DNA of 64,000 nt, from contig JAWKOC010000002.1 in NCBI GenBank assembly GCA_041391365.1, positions 1 to 64,000 of the forward strand. The letters run 5' to 3'. The notes below the pieces were generated by a model. It was not told the origin of the DNA, made no database searches, and worked only from the letters and a program-made list of their open reading frames with translations. Made by a program: the position numbers and the translations under genes. Shown here piece after piece: positions 24,829 to 32,806 of this stretch. Each line of letters opens with the position of its first letter. Positions within the stretch are counted from its first letter, which is position 1. The stretch is from JAGRAX01 sp041391365 (GTDB lineage: Bacteria > Bdellovibrionota_G > JALEGL01 > JAGRMV01).

Positions 24829-25443
24829 ATGACAGACTTTCCACAAAAATCTGGTTTTTGTGACTTCATCCTCGGATCATGGATGATGTTGTGTTTGATT
24901 TTTTGTGGAGTTTCTCCGGCTCATGGAGATGCACTGGAGGATCAAATCAGTGCAGATTTGGGAAACTACATGGGCATTTACATTTTGAATCAAGACCAAC
25001 GAACCCCTGGGGATCGTGTGGTGGCCAAGCGTGTGGGCAACGGCATCGAAGCCAAAATGTTTTACTGGCGCAGTTTTGAAAAAAGAGATGCCAATCAGGA
25101 AATTTGTCAGGCCTACGACTGGCTGCTTTTTGGTCGAACCTCCTATGGCCATGGCGCGAAAGAAGCGTTTCAAAAATTTCCACAGTTGCAAACGATCGAA
25201 CTGCACCTCTTTGATATTGTTTTCGGAACCCAAAAAGGCAAATCACGTGGAGAAATTTTGCCCACGAAAAAAATCATTGAACATTTGCGCATTGGTGTGA
25301 ATCGATCCACCCTATTGTCAAAAAATGTGGACCTGAGAGAGGCGCGCAAACTTTTGGATCAAAATCGTTGTTCTGAAGTTCGCAAAAAATATTTTCAATT
25401 GTATTGGGTGAACCGAGATTATTTGCAAAGTACAAAATCATGA
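24829..25443 (+). CDS. Secreted protein of unknown function
   Basis: This 204-residue protein is not recognised. From ATG 24829 it has a signal-peptide-like start with the hydrophobic stretch GSWMMLCLIFCGVSPAHG. The mature domain is compact with conserved-looking aromatic segments (MFYWRSFEKRD, YDWLLFGRTSYGHG, HLFDIVFGTQKG) and ends in KKYFQLYWVNRDYL. No catalytic signature is visible. The upstream continuation of the frame to 24724 has no good start. The stop overlaps the ATG of the HEAT-like gene (ATGA at 25440-25443), so the two exported proteins are probably made together and may interact. It is divergent from the tat genes. Confidence 0.6.
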   Translation: MTDFPQKSGFCDFILGSWMMLCLIFCGVSPAHGDALEDQISADLGNYMGIYILNQDQRTPGDRVVAKRVGNGIEAKMFYWRSFEKRDANQEICQAYDWLLFGRTSYGHGAKEAFQKFPQLQTIELHLFDIVFGTQKGKSRGEILPTKKIIEHLRIGVNRSTLLSKNVDLREARKLLDQNRCSEVRKKYFQLYWVNRDYLQSTKS

Positions 25444-25877
25444 AACATCAAAGCATCTTTTTTATTCTTATGTTGAGTTTTTTTTCAAGCTCGTGGGCTG
25501 CCTCCGCCAACGAAGAACAGCTGTTGCATCACGATGTTCATGTTCAACATTGGATTACAACTTTGCAAACCAACCCATTGGCTTTGGCCAGGAAAAATGC
25601 AGCTTCTTTTTTGGGATCACTCCAAGACGTACGAGCTGTGCCTGTGTTGATTCGAGCTTTGCACGACGATCAGATGGTGGTGCGAAAAGAAGCATCGATT
25701 GCATTGGGCAATGTGGGAGATGACCAAGCTCTGCGCTATTTGTATGAGGCCAAGGGCACCGAAGTAGACCAGTCGGTTCGGCGAGAACAGGATCGAGCCA
25801 TCGAAAAAATCAAGGCCAGACAAGATTATCAGCAAAAACAAAAGCAGCGCTTCTTGGATTTGGAATCCACTCCCTGA
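25440..25877 (+). CDS. Secreted HEAT-repeat protein
   Basis: This 145-residue protein has a signal peptide (SIFFILMLSFFSSSWAASA) and two to three HEAT-like helical pairs. The clearest reads ARKNAASFLGSLQDVRAVPV followed by VVRKEASIALGNVGDDQAL, as in PBS-lyase-type HEAT repeats. The C-terminal tail is a charged helix rich in Lys and Gln. HEAT arrays mediate protein-protein contacts. ATG 25440 overlaps the stop of the preceding secreted protein, and a 12-codon upstream extension would only run into that gene. It likely acts as a periplasmic adaptor for its neighbour; no enzymatic role is suggested. Confidence 0.7.
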   Translation: MKHQSIFFILMLSFFSSSWAASANEEQLLHHDVHVQHWITTLQTNPLALARKNAASFLGSLQDVRAVPVLIRALHDDQMVVRKEASIALGNVGDDQALRYLYEAKGTEVDQSVRREQDRAIEKIKARQDYQQKQKQRFLDLESTP

Positions 25878-25887
25878 TCCAACTTGA

Positions 25888-26655
25888 TCAGCGATTTCTT
25901 TTGTCGCTTTTATCTCCAGGTACAATTTTTAGACGTGGTCGTGCATCTGAAAGTTCAATGGGGTCATAGGTCTCAGGCTCTTTTTGGTTGAAGGAAAACA
26001 CGGTATTTTTTTGACGTTTGGCGTGTTGAAGGGCTCGGTTGGCCAGGGCATAGAGTTGATACGCTTGATGGGTGTTCTCGTTGGGGCTTGCTACACCAAT
26101 GCTGATGGTGATTTCCATCTTGTACAAATGTTCCAAATCAAAAGGAAACGTCTCAACCAATTTCCGAATTCGCCAGGCAAGAAGCATGGCTTTGTCATGA
26201 ATGGTCTCAGGTAAAAGAATGATGAACTTGGTTTTGGACAGGGCGATGATGTCGGTTCCACGAGTGCTTTCAAAAACAATCCATGCAACTTCTCGAATCA
26301 ATCGATCTGAATGTTCTTTTCCATGGTGTTCAGAAAGTTTTTTGTAATCATCAATATCGATCACCAATATGGACAGAGGCCGTTGATAACGTTGAATCCG
26401 ATCGAACTCGCTGCGAAGCACAGATTTGAATCCATCGAATGGCATAAGTTTTTCGAGAGATCTTCTACGCAAAGACTCTGAGGCCATCTTTTCGGGGTGT
26501 CGAATCCATCGATGGCCCAGAAGCAGGGCCATAAAAAATCCAAAAAATAACGCAAAATGCCAATTTTGAAACAGAGGGCTCTTGGCATAAGCCATCCCAA
26601 ACAGACACCCAAGGAGGATCAAGGTTATGATTTCAAAAAAAGATTTGCCCCGCAT
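25888..26655 (-). CDS. Membrane-bound GGDEF-domain protein with a degenerate active site
   Basis: This 255-residue protein has two N-terminal transmembrane segments (about residues 7-24 and 33-48) and a GGDEF-fold domain. ILVIDIDDYKKLSEHHG matches the family segment before the active site, and EITISIGVAS matches the C-terminal strand. In the place of the RYGGDEF signature the sequence is ALSKTKFIILLPET, so every signature residue except the final Phe is lost and diguanylate cyclase activity is not expected. The I-site region reads STRGTDII and lacks a clean RxxD. It may bind GTP or act as a protein-interaction module in c-di-GMP signalling, as known for other degenerate GGDEF proteins. It converges with the HEAT gene. 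Confidence 0.75.
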   Translation of the reverse strand: MRGKSFFEIITLILLGCLFGMAYAKSPLFQNWHFALFFGFFMALLLGHRWIRHPEKMASESLRRRSLEKLMPFDGFKSVLRSEFDRIQRYQRPLSILVIDIDDYKKLSEHHGKEHSDRLIREVAWIVFESTRGTDIIALSKTKFIILLPETIHDKAMLLAWRIRKLVETFPFDLEHLYKMEITISIGVASPNENTHQAYQLYALANRALQHAKRQKNTVFSFNQKEPETYDPIELSDARPRLKIVPGDKSDKRNR

Positions 26656-26710
26656 TCATCCATTGTAGATCCAATGGCCCCTGCTCTCAAGCCGCAAATG
26701 TCTTTTTCCG

Positions 26711-26739
26711 TTGCCAAATCCGCGTCAATCGACTAGAAA
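26711..26739 (+). promoter_or_regulatory. Predicted sigma70-type promoter of tRNA-Phe
   Basis: TTGCCA at 26711-26716 and TAGAAA at 26734-26739 are separated by 17 bp. The -10 ends 24 nt before the mature tRNA 5' end. Five of six and four of six bases match the consensus. Confidence 0.5.
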
Positions 26740-26763
26740 CACCCTCTGCATCGCTTCGCATGC

Positions 26764-26839
26764 GCCCAGGTAGCTCAGTCGGTAGAGCAAGGGATTGAAA
26801 ATCCCTGTGTCGGCGGTTCGATTCCGTCCCTGGGCACCA
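26764..26839 (+). tRNA. tRNA-Phe (anticodon GAA)
   Basis: The 76-nt cloverleaf is complete. The acceptor stem GCCCAGG (26764-26770) pairs with CCTGGGC (26829-26835), followed by discriminator A and an encoded CCA. The anticodon stem AGGGA/TCCCT encloses TTGAAAA, giving anticodon GAA. The T-arm is GGCGG-TTCGATT-CCGTC. The CCA being encoded is typical of many bacteria. The 3' end of this gene is duplicated downstream. Confidence 0.97.
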
Positions 26840-27034
26840 CAACTTATTACCTACTTTTCTTTTACACTGGTTGCATCTGAATAAAAAAAGGCATTGATGA
26901 GGACGAAATCGAACCAAGGTTCGTTTTTTTTTGGCACGCTGCACGCGTGCAAGGGCCCCTGGGCACCGCAACTTACTGCCTACTTTTCTTTTACACTGCC
27001 TGAATCTGAATAAAATAGGCTCGATGAGGACGAA
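26828..27034 (+). repeat. Imperfect direct duplication of the tRNA-Phe 3' end and its trailer
   Basis: About 80 nt starting with CCCTGGGCACC at 26828-26907 recurs at 26957-27034 with roughly ten differences. Both copies share CTACTTTTCTTTTACACTG and end in GATGAGGACGAA. The offset is 129 bp. The second copy keeps the last 11 bases of the tRNA but not the rest, so it is either a remnant of a tandem tRNA duplication or an attachment-site-like scar. Confidence 0.75.
26910..26932 (+). terminator. Rho-independent terminator after tRNA-Phe
   Basis: CGAACC and GGTTCG form a hairpin (26910-26923, tight loop) immediately followed by nine T residues at 26924-26932. Its position 70 nt behind the tRNA fits termination of the tRNA transcript. 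Confidence 0.7.
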
Positions 27035-27041
27035 TATTTTT

Positions 27042-27064
27042 GGGGACACACGTCGTGTGTCCCC
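27042..27064. repeat. Perfect 10-bp palindromic hairpin
   Basis: GGGGACACAC (27042-27051) and GTGTGTCCCC (27055-27064) are perfect arms with a 3-nt loop. A second shorter palindrome, GCACGC/GCGTGC, lies at 26934-26950. Neither is followed by a U-tract, so they look like REP-type or element-end palindromes and not terminators. The remaining 190 nt up to 27254 are A/T-rich with no further structure seen. Confidence 0.6.
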
Positions 27065-27254
27065 GGATAAAGTGAGGGGAGAAACATGACTTCTGCGCAG
27101 GTTTTATCATGAGACTATCTGTAATATGTCCATCACATACGATGTGGGCTATTTTTTGCTCAACATCTATTTTTTAACTCTCTGATTTTATTGAATTGTT
27201 GTTGGAACAAAATTTGCTTATACCTAGAATGAAACCAGATCGTGGAGCCGAATT

Positions 27255-28238
27255 ATGACAAAAAAAGCAAAATGGCAGATGTTCAATGTTATTCGATACA
27301 GCGGGACTTCGTTCTTGCTGATTTTGGCGATCGCTTGTGGCGGCGCCAACGTGCAGGAAAAGAGTTCCGGGTCAAAAGAAGAAAATTCACAATTCATTAC
27401 CAAATGGCAAACTTCAAGTGCCAATGAGTCGATTGCATTGCCATTACCCAGTGGGTACAAATATGACTTTACCATCGATTGGGGGGATGGTTCTCCGATT
27501 GCAAAGGTGACAAGTCATTCAGATCCAGATGCGATGCACGTATATGCTGATGGTGGAGAATACGAGGTCAAGATGGATGGATTGATGGAGGCTTGGAGCT
27601 TTGGTGCGGTTCCCAGTAGTAGCAAAAAATTAATTGAGGTAATTTCCTTTGGTGACATGGGATGGAAAAATCTTCACAAAGCCTTTTATGGAAGCGCGAT
27701 CAAAAAATTTGTTGGGGGGATCACCCGCGATGTAACGGATATGAGTTTTATGTTTTCCGGCACTACCTCTTTAGAGGCGGTAGACTTGAGTAGCTTTGAC
27801 ACCTCAAAGGTTACAACAATGGAAGAGATGTTCAGTTTTACCTATGAATTAACAACACTAGACCTACATAGCTTTGATACGTCCAAAGTCACAACCATGC
27901 GTTCCATGTTTTTGGATTCCCATGTTTTGAACATTGATCTGAGTAGTTTTGACACCTCGAATGTTACAGATATGGCGGGGATGTTTCAAGATGTGAAGTT
28001 GCAAACATTGAATCTGAGTAGTTTTGATACCTCGAATGTTACAGATATGTTGGCAATGTTTTTCGATGCAAAACATCTAGAGGTCTTAAATGCCAACGGT
28101 TGGGTGATCACTCAGGTCAGCAATTCTGCAGATATATTTTACAATGCAGGAGTTTCCAGTGCGGCTGGATTTACGGTGCTTTGCAATCAGGGAGGCAGTT
28201 CTGGAACCGGGACCTTGTTTGGAGAGCCTTGCAATTAA
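27255..28238 (+). CDS. BspA-like lipoprotein (DUF285 / leucine-rich repeat type)
   Basis: This 327-residue protein has a lipoprotein signal (LAIAC, lipidated C28). It contains a PKD-like IDWGDGSPIAKV segment near residues 74-85 and then at least four BspA/DUF285 units of about 25 residues built on LSSFDTSKVTTMEEMF or LSSFDTSNVTDM. The last unit grades into VLNANGWVIT. DUF285 repeats are best known from surface proteins of Mollicutes, Bacteroidetes and some protists and usually act in adhesion. ATG 27255 has GGAG upstream. It lies just behind the tRNA-Phe duplication and beside two broken genes, a setting that suggests acquisition by transfer. A surface-binding role is inferred. Confidence 0.75.
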   Translation: MTKKAKWQMFNVIRYSGTSFLLILAIACGGANVQEKSSGSKEENSQFITKWQTSSANESIALPLPSGYKYDFTIDWGDGSPIAKVTSHSDPDAMHVYADGGEYEVKMDGLMEAWSFGAVPSSSKKLIEVISFGDMGWKNLHKAFYGSAIKKFVGGITRDVTDMSFMFSGTTSLEAVDLSSFDTSKVTTMEEMFSFTYELTTLDLHSFDTSKVTTMRSMFLDSHVLNIDLSSFDTSNVTDMAGMFQDVKLQTLNLSSFDTSNVTDMLAMFFDAKHLEVLNANGWVITQVSNSADIFYNAGVSSAAGFTVLCNQGGSSGTGTLFGEPCN

Positions 28239-28311
28239 GGAAGATATAAAATCTGTCTAGTATTTTGCACATGAAAAGACTATAATTTTCTTTTCTCTTC
28301 GTTGTTTTTTT

Positions 28312-28995
28312 ATGGTGCTCATGAAAATCTCTTATTCATATCAAAAGCTTTTTACGTTGTTTCTTTTGAGCATTTGCATAGTTTCCTGCACCAAAAAAAT
28401 CGACACGCCAATCATCAAAATTGGAATCATCGGAGATTCCATCTCCGGTGTTGGAACACACGAAACCTTTGGAATGTGGGCTCGGATGATGCAAATGGTT
28501 TTTTTTCCGGAGTATCTGCAAGAAAAATTCGAGGATGATCCTCGTTTTGAGTTGGTGGTGGTTGATCCCCAAGCAGGATCGCAAGCTACCTCTGGTCCCA
28601 AACGTGTGCGCAAGATGCTGCAAAACCATTCCATTGACCTTTTGATTTTTGAACTGGGTGCCAATGATCTTCTCAAAGGCGGCAAAGCAGAAATGGCAGC
28701 CAAAGCCATCGATGAATCCATCACCATTGCACTTTCAAAAAACATTCATGTTTTGCTTGTGGGCATGCAAAGCAGTGATTATCGACAGGGCTAGCAATTT
28801 GAAATCGCTGCTCAAACGCTCCAAAGCAAAGAGAAGTTTTTCTTTTTGCCCGATTTGTTTCTGGGTCTGACCAAAAGCGACTTTCATGACACTGCAGGCA
28901 TTCCTCATCCTACGAAACACGCGCAGAACGTGATTGCCCAAACAATCTATGACCATTTGAACTCAATCTACCCACAACTTGTGGATCAAGAGTAA
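28312..28995 (+). pseudogene. SGNH/GDSL-type esterase lipoprotein interrupted by an in-frame TAG
   Basis: The frame encodes a lipoprotein signal (ICIVSC), block I GDSIS with the nucleophile serine, and block III GANDLL, then meets TAG at 28792-28794. The same frame stays open for another 66 codons to TAA at 28993-28995. That part contains the expected C-terminal block with GIPHPTKHAQNVIA, where the catalytic His would be. So the complete hydrolase of about 227 codons is split by one amber codon, and the upstream product of 160 residues would lack its histidine. ATG 28312 or 28321 could be the start. Family enzymes hydrolyse esters or deacetylate glycans in the envelope. A sequencing error, a CAG-to-TAG mutation or read-through would each explain this. 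Confidence 0.7.
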
Positions 28996-29054
28996 CGTTG
29001 AAACGTTTTACCAAGAGTTGAATTCAACGGCCCATCAACTTCAATATTTTTCAT

Positions 29055-29086
29055 AAAAAAAAGGCCTCGCAATCTGCGAGGCCTTT
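29055..29086 (-). terminator. Rho-independent terminator of the FadL-type gene
   Basis: AAAGGCCTCGCA (29060-29071) and TGCGAGGCCTTT (29075-29086) form a 12-bp stem with a 3-nt loop. On the minus strand the stem is followed by a run of eight U. It lies 28 nt after the end of the porin gene. Confidence 0.85.
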
Positions 29087-29114
29087 GCAAAGAAAAACCT
29101 TGTTGGAGCAAAAA

Positions 29115-29984
29115 TTAGATGCTGTATCCAACACCTACGCTGATCGAATGAACGATCGCATCGTAATGACCAGGACCAATGTTGGTGCTGTTGTTGGGAA
29201 CATCACGTTTCCCAAATCGAGCGTTCCATGCTCCTTGAATGGAATATCGATCTTTCATGTATCCAATCCCCACCGAGGTTTCGTGAGCATCAATGTCTCC
29301 CGTGATCCGGTTGTTGACCGCATCAGGAATGGATTTGTTGAAATCTTTTGCATATCCAGCCCTTACCGAAATGTTTTTGTAGGGAACCACATCCACACCT
29401 ACATGCAGTGTATGAGAGTCCACCCAGTTCTGGTTCAAGGTTACATCCGCAGGAAAGTTGGGCGATTTGAGAACAAATTGCTCGATTTCAGAGTTGTGCT
29501 CAAACCCATATCCGAGTGCCACGGTGATGAAATCCTTGGGTTTTACAGCAACACCTGCGGTGAGTAGTGTTGGCAAAATTTGTTCAAACTCTGCGGAAAA
29601 ATTTCCATTGGTGGCCAATTCTCCATCTCCATCGAGAGTGGCTTTGACTTTGGATCGATAGTTGACTCCAAAAGACAGCCAATCTGTGGGTTTGAGCAGG
29701 ACCCCTGCGCTGGCACCTACACCCCAACCTTTGACATCAAAGTCATTGAGGGTATCGGTTCCGCCGCCCAGAGCCGCGGGCAACAGCAAAAGCTGACCCT
29801 TGAGTTTGGTTTGAATGCGTGTCACTCGAAGCGATGCTCCAACGCTCACACCAGGAACATTTCCATGGCTACCGTGGAACAATCTCATCGAATAGATTCG
29901 ACCTTCCAGTGGATTGGTGGCAATCGCTGATGCACTGGAGAATTTGCTGCCGTTTCCATGGAAATAAAAGACCGCCAATCCCAC
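29115..29984 (-). pseudogene. FadL/TodX-type outer-membrane transport protein, C-terminal part after a frameshift
   Basis: This frame carries the larger part of an OMPP1/FadL/TodX beta-barrel: GLAVFYFHGNGSK at its start, repeated amphipathic strands such as WLSFGVNYRSKVKATL and ISVRAGYAKDF, and a C-terminal VGVGYSI with the terminal aromatic/hydrophobic residue expected for BAM recognition. It has no signal peptide of its own; the preceding frame (29869-30315) supplies it. Continuity is restored if one base is dropped within about 29985-30018, joining PNFLIHNRY to ILGPAVVGLAVF. Intact members import long-chain fatty acids or hydrophobic compounds through the outer membrane. Single-base insertion, either real or a consensus error, is the simplest explanation. 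Confidence 0.75.
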
Positions 29985-30315
29985 GACCGCGGGACCAAGA
30001 ATATCGGTTGTGTATCAAAAAATTTGGAACGGGCAAAAATTCTCGTTTGGCATTTTCTACGGTTCCACCGGTTGGGGTGTATTCGAGTTTGGTGATCAAA
30101 CTATCAACGCCCAAATAAAATTGATGACCGCCGAGCTGAGCGATCCCCGCAGGGTTGTGAAAAATTGCAGTGGGATCATCGGCAATGGCTGTGAAGGCTC
30201 CGGCCATCCCTACCGCCTTGGCTCCGATGTTGACAGGTTTCGAAATTCCCGAACCCCATGCATTGGATTGAATCACCAGGCCGAAAACGGCGGCCCAAAC
30301 CATTGATTTTTTCAT
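29869..30315 (-). pseudogene. FadL/TodX-type outer-membrane transport protein, N-terminal part
   Basis: ATG 30315 follows AAGGAGAT and opens with a signal peptide (SMVWAAVFGLVIQSNAWGSG). The FadL hatch-domain signature AKAVGMAGAFTAIADDPTAI and FHNPAGIAQL follow, and then strands up to PVPNFLIHNRY. After that the frame turns into Trp/Arg/Gly-rich sequence unlike the family and stops at 29869, while the barrel continues in the +1 frame (29115-29984). The two parts together would give about 400 residues, the normal FadL length. In this state only the signal peptide and hatch would be made. Expression would be governed by its own unit ending at the terminator at 29055. Confidence 0.75.
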
Positions 30316-30441
30316 GCAGCTGATCTCCTTGACGAGTCGTTTGAGTTAACTATTTTCTTTGCGGTTTGCCTGGGTATGGAGAAACAACCAAAAGAGGCTC
30401 CTAGGCTGAAAACAAATTGTATGTGCTTGTCCAAAAAAAGC

Positions 30442-30484
30442 AAAAAAAAAGCCCTCTTGCTTGGTTTTTTTGCAAGAGGGCTTT
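30442..30484 (-). terminator. Rho-independent terminator of the prolyl oligopeptidase gene
   Basis: AAAGCCCTCTTGC (30448-30460) pairs with GCAAGAGGGCTTT (30472-30484) around an 11-nt loop. On the minus strand the stem is followed by U9 (complement of the A run beginning at 30442). It lies about 50 nt past the stop of the peptidase gene. Confidence 0.85.
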
Positions 30485-30535
30485 GGGAATAAAATGAATT
30501 TTCAAAAACGATTCAATCGTTTTTCGGGCAGGTCT

Positions 30536-32710
30536 TTAGGGATTCATCAATCGAAGACTGAAGTAGCTGTATACAAGAGTCCAATTTTCCACCAAAGTTT
30601 CCAAAGAGTCCGCGCCCCCATGACCTCCTGTAGGAGATTCATAAAAATAAAAATCGTGCCCTTGTTGCTGCATTTTTGCAGCGAATTTTCGTGCATGGGC
30701 AGGATGCACCCGATCATCTCTGGTGCTGGTCACAATGAAAGGCTTGGGGTATTTTTTTTCCGCTGAGAGATTCTGATAAGGAGAGTACGCTTTCATATAG
30801 TTCTCCCAATCATTGGTTTCGGGATCTCCATATTGCTCAATCCAGGTTTTCCCTTCGGCGACACCATCGTCACTTTTCATCACGGTGTAACGCTGCAGAT
30901 CGAGGAGAGGGTACCCAATGTAAAAAGCGTTGAAAAGATCAGGGCGCTGCGTGAAAGCCACTCCCGTCATCAATCCACCATTGCTTCTTCCGTAGACTCC
31001 CAGATGAGAGGAATCTGTAAGACCTCTTTGGATCAAATCTTCTGCCACTGCATACAAATCGTCGTAGGAGTTTTGTTTGTTGGGTCCTACGCCGTCCAGA
31101 TACCATTGGGGGCCATAGATTCCTCCACCTCGAATGTTTGCAATCACATAGGCTCCCCCACGACCCAGCCAGGCCATGCCGCGGGTATTCGAGAAGTTGC
31201 AATAGGAAGTGATTCCAAATCCTCCATAGGCTTCCACAATCGTGGGAAGTTTTTGATTTTCCTTTTGCACCTGATTCGGATCACTTATCTTGGTTTTGTC
31301 ATACACAAAAAAGTAAGGCACCTGAGTTCCATCTTTGCTCGTCGCAAACAATTGTTTGGTTTCATAGTTTGGATATTGATCAAAGTAGGTCTTTGCGACT
31401 TTGATCTTTTCAATGGAGCTCGGACCGTTGACCAAATAATAGGTTTTGGGTTGTGAGCATGTATCGTACGAAACAAAAAATTGATTGTGATCTGGCTGCG
31501 AGGATCCCCACAAGGTCAAGGTTCCGTTGGCAGGAAGAGCAACTTTGCTGCGTCTCCAAGTGCTTTCTTCTCCAACTGGAGGGAGCAATTGCCACAGCTG
31601 TGATTGAGCATTGTCGACCACATCAAGGTAATAGTAGTCTTTGGTGATGCGAACGGACTCCGCTATTTGTCCACGGCCAGGAGAGAAAACCAGTCGGACA
31701 TCCATGGTGGAATCGGAAGACAGGTTCGAAGACAACGAGACAATGCTTCCTTGAGCATAATCAACGTTCTGGTAGGACCAATCTTTTTTGAGAAGAAAAA
31801 ACAAATGGTTTTTGTTTCCCGAGAGATAGTCGGCATCGTCGGTCAAATCCAAAGCAATGATCTGGGGATCTTCGCTCAGGATATTTCTGGCAAGATAGTG
31901 TTCGTGATGATCTCTGTCTGTGGTGTAGTGAGCAAAAACGAAAAAATCTTGGGAAGGATCTTCCACATTTTGAACTTTGTTGGCGAACACGGCAAGGGTA
32001 TTGGTTGGAATCGAGTGAATCACTGCGGCGTTTTCAATATCTTCTCCTCGGCGCCAGATTCTGACAGAGCTCGGATACCCTGCATCTGTTTTTCCCAACA
32101 AATCCGTTCCAATGACCAAGGTGTTTTCATCGGCCCAATCGATGATGTGAAATCCTTTTTCAAGAACAAAGGGATCATCGGTTATAGGTACGTAGGTTTT
32201 GGTTTGGGATGAGTATGCATATTCACGCAATATTTCAGCATCCTCTCCTTCTTCGGAGAAGAAAACCAAACAACGCAAAAAGGTTGGAGCCAAACATTCA
32301 AAGCTGGAAATACCCACGTTCATGCCTTCTCGGCGAGATGCTTCAACGGCGTCCACCAATGTGTTCCACTGCGAAGAATTGTTTTTGTAGTCATTGAGAG
32401 ACTGCCACTGCAAAGCACCGCGAGGATGATCCTCATTTTGATTGAGAACAAAGATCTTGCCTCCCATGATCGCAGAAGGATCAATCGTAAATGAACTGTC
32501 CCGATAAAGCACATCAAGATCTGCATATATTTTTTGGTACACGCTGCTTTCGAAAATACCTTTGGAACTCTTGTTGAGATCTTTGACGGTATGCCGGGCT
32601 CGTTTCCCAGTTTGTTGTTCCAAATATCCAAAAGAAGAGTCCTCTGGTACCTGCGCAAAAGCAGGTGAAATGCTCAAAAGAATAAGAAAGCTACAAAGCA
32701 TGTTTTTCAT
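30536..32710 (-). CDS. Secreted prolyl oligopeptidase family serine peptidase (S9)
   Basis: This 724-residue protein has a signal peptide (MLCSFLILLSISPAFAQ), an N-terminal beta-propeller region and a C-terminal alpha/beta-hydrolase domain. The nucleophile serine lies in GVYGRSNGGLMTGVAF, the acid in STRDDRVHPAHA and the histidine in PTGGHGGADS, the order of S9A peptidases. Family members cut short peptides after proline; the signal peptide places this one in the periplasm or outside. ATG 32710 follows GGGAGGAT; the upstream frame extension to 32773 is discarded because it adds no function and precedes the signal. It is a single-gene unit with its own terminator. Substrate may be broader than proline peptides. 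Confidence 0.85.
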   Translation of the reverse strand: MKNMLCSFLILLSISPAFAQVPEDSSFGYLEQQTGKRARHTVKDLNKSSKGIFESSVYQKIYADLDVLYRDSSFTIDPSAIMGGKIFVLNQNEDHPRGALQWQSLNDYKNNSSQWNTLVDAVEASRREGMNVGISSFECLAPTFLRCLVFFSEEGEDAEILREYAYSSQTKTYVPITDDPFVLEKGFHIIDWADENTLVIGTDLLGKTDAGYPSSVRIWRRGEDIENAAVIHSIPTNTLAVFANKVQNVEDPSQDFFVFAHYTTDRDHHEHYLARNILSEDPQIIALDLTDDADYLSGNKNHLFFLLKKDWSYQNVDYAQGSIVSLSSNLSSDSTMDVRLVFSPGRGQIAESVRITKDYYYLDVVDNAQSQLWQLLPPVGEESTWRRSKVALPANGTLTLWGSSQPDHNQFFVSYDTCSQPKTYYLVNGPSSIEKIKVAKTYFDQYPNYETKQLFATSKDGTQVPYFFVYDKTKISDPNQVQKENQKLPTIVEAYGGFGITSYCNFSNTRGMAWLGRGGAYVIANIRGGGIYGPQWYLDGVGPNKQNSYDDLYAVAEDLIQRGLTDSSHLGVYGRSNGGLMTGVAFTQRPDLFNAFYIGYPLLDLQRYTVMKSDDGVAEGKTWIEQYGDPETNDWENYMKAYSPYQNLSAEKKYPKPFIVTSTRDDRVHPAHARKFAAKMQQQGHDFYFYESPTGGHGGADSLETLVENWTLVYSYFSLRLMNP

Positions 32711-32806
32711 ATCATCCTCCCAATGGGTCTTGTGGTGAGGTCCCTCTATACAAATGCAGACGCCGTATGTCAATGACCTACATGCAGTGGGTGCCAGGCA
32801 CTCGGG

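Noticed and set aside
26687..27049. Minus-strand open frame of 120 codons across tRNA-Phe
   Set aside because: It reads antisense through the tRNA and its duplicated trailer, giving the well-known spurious peptide containing GTESNRRHRDFQSLALPTEL. It is not a gene.
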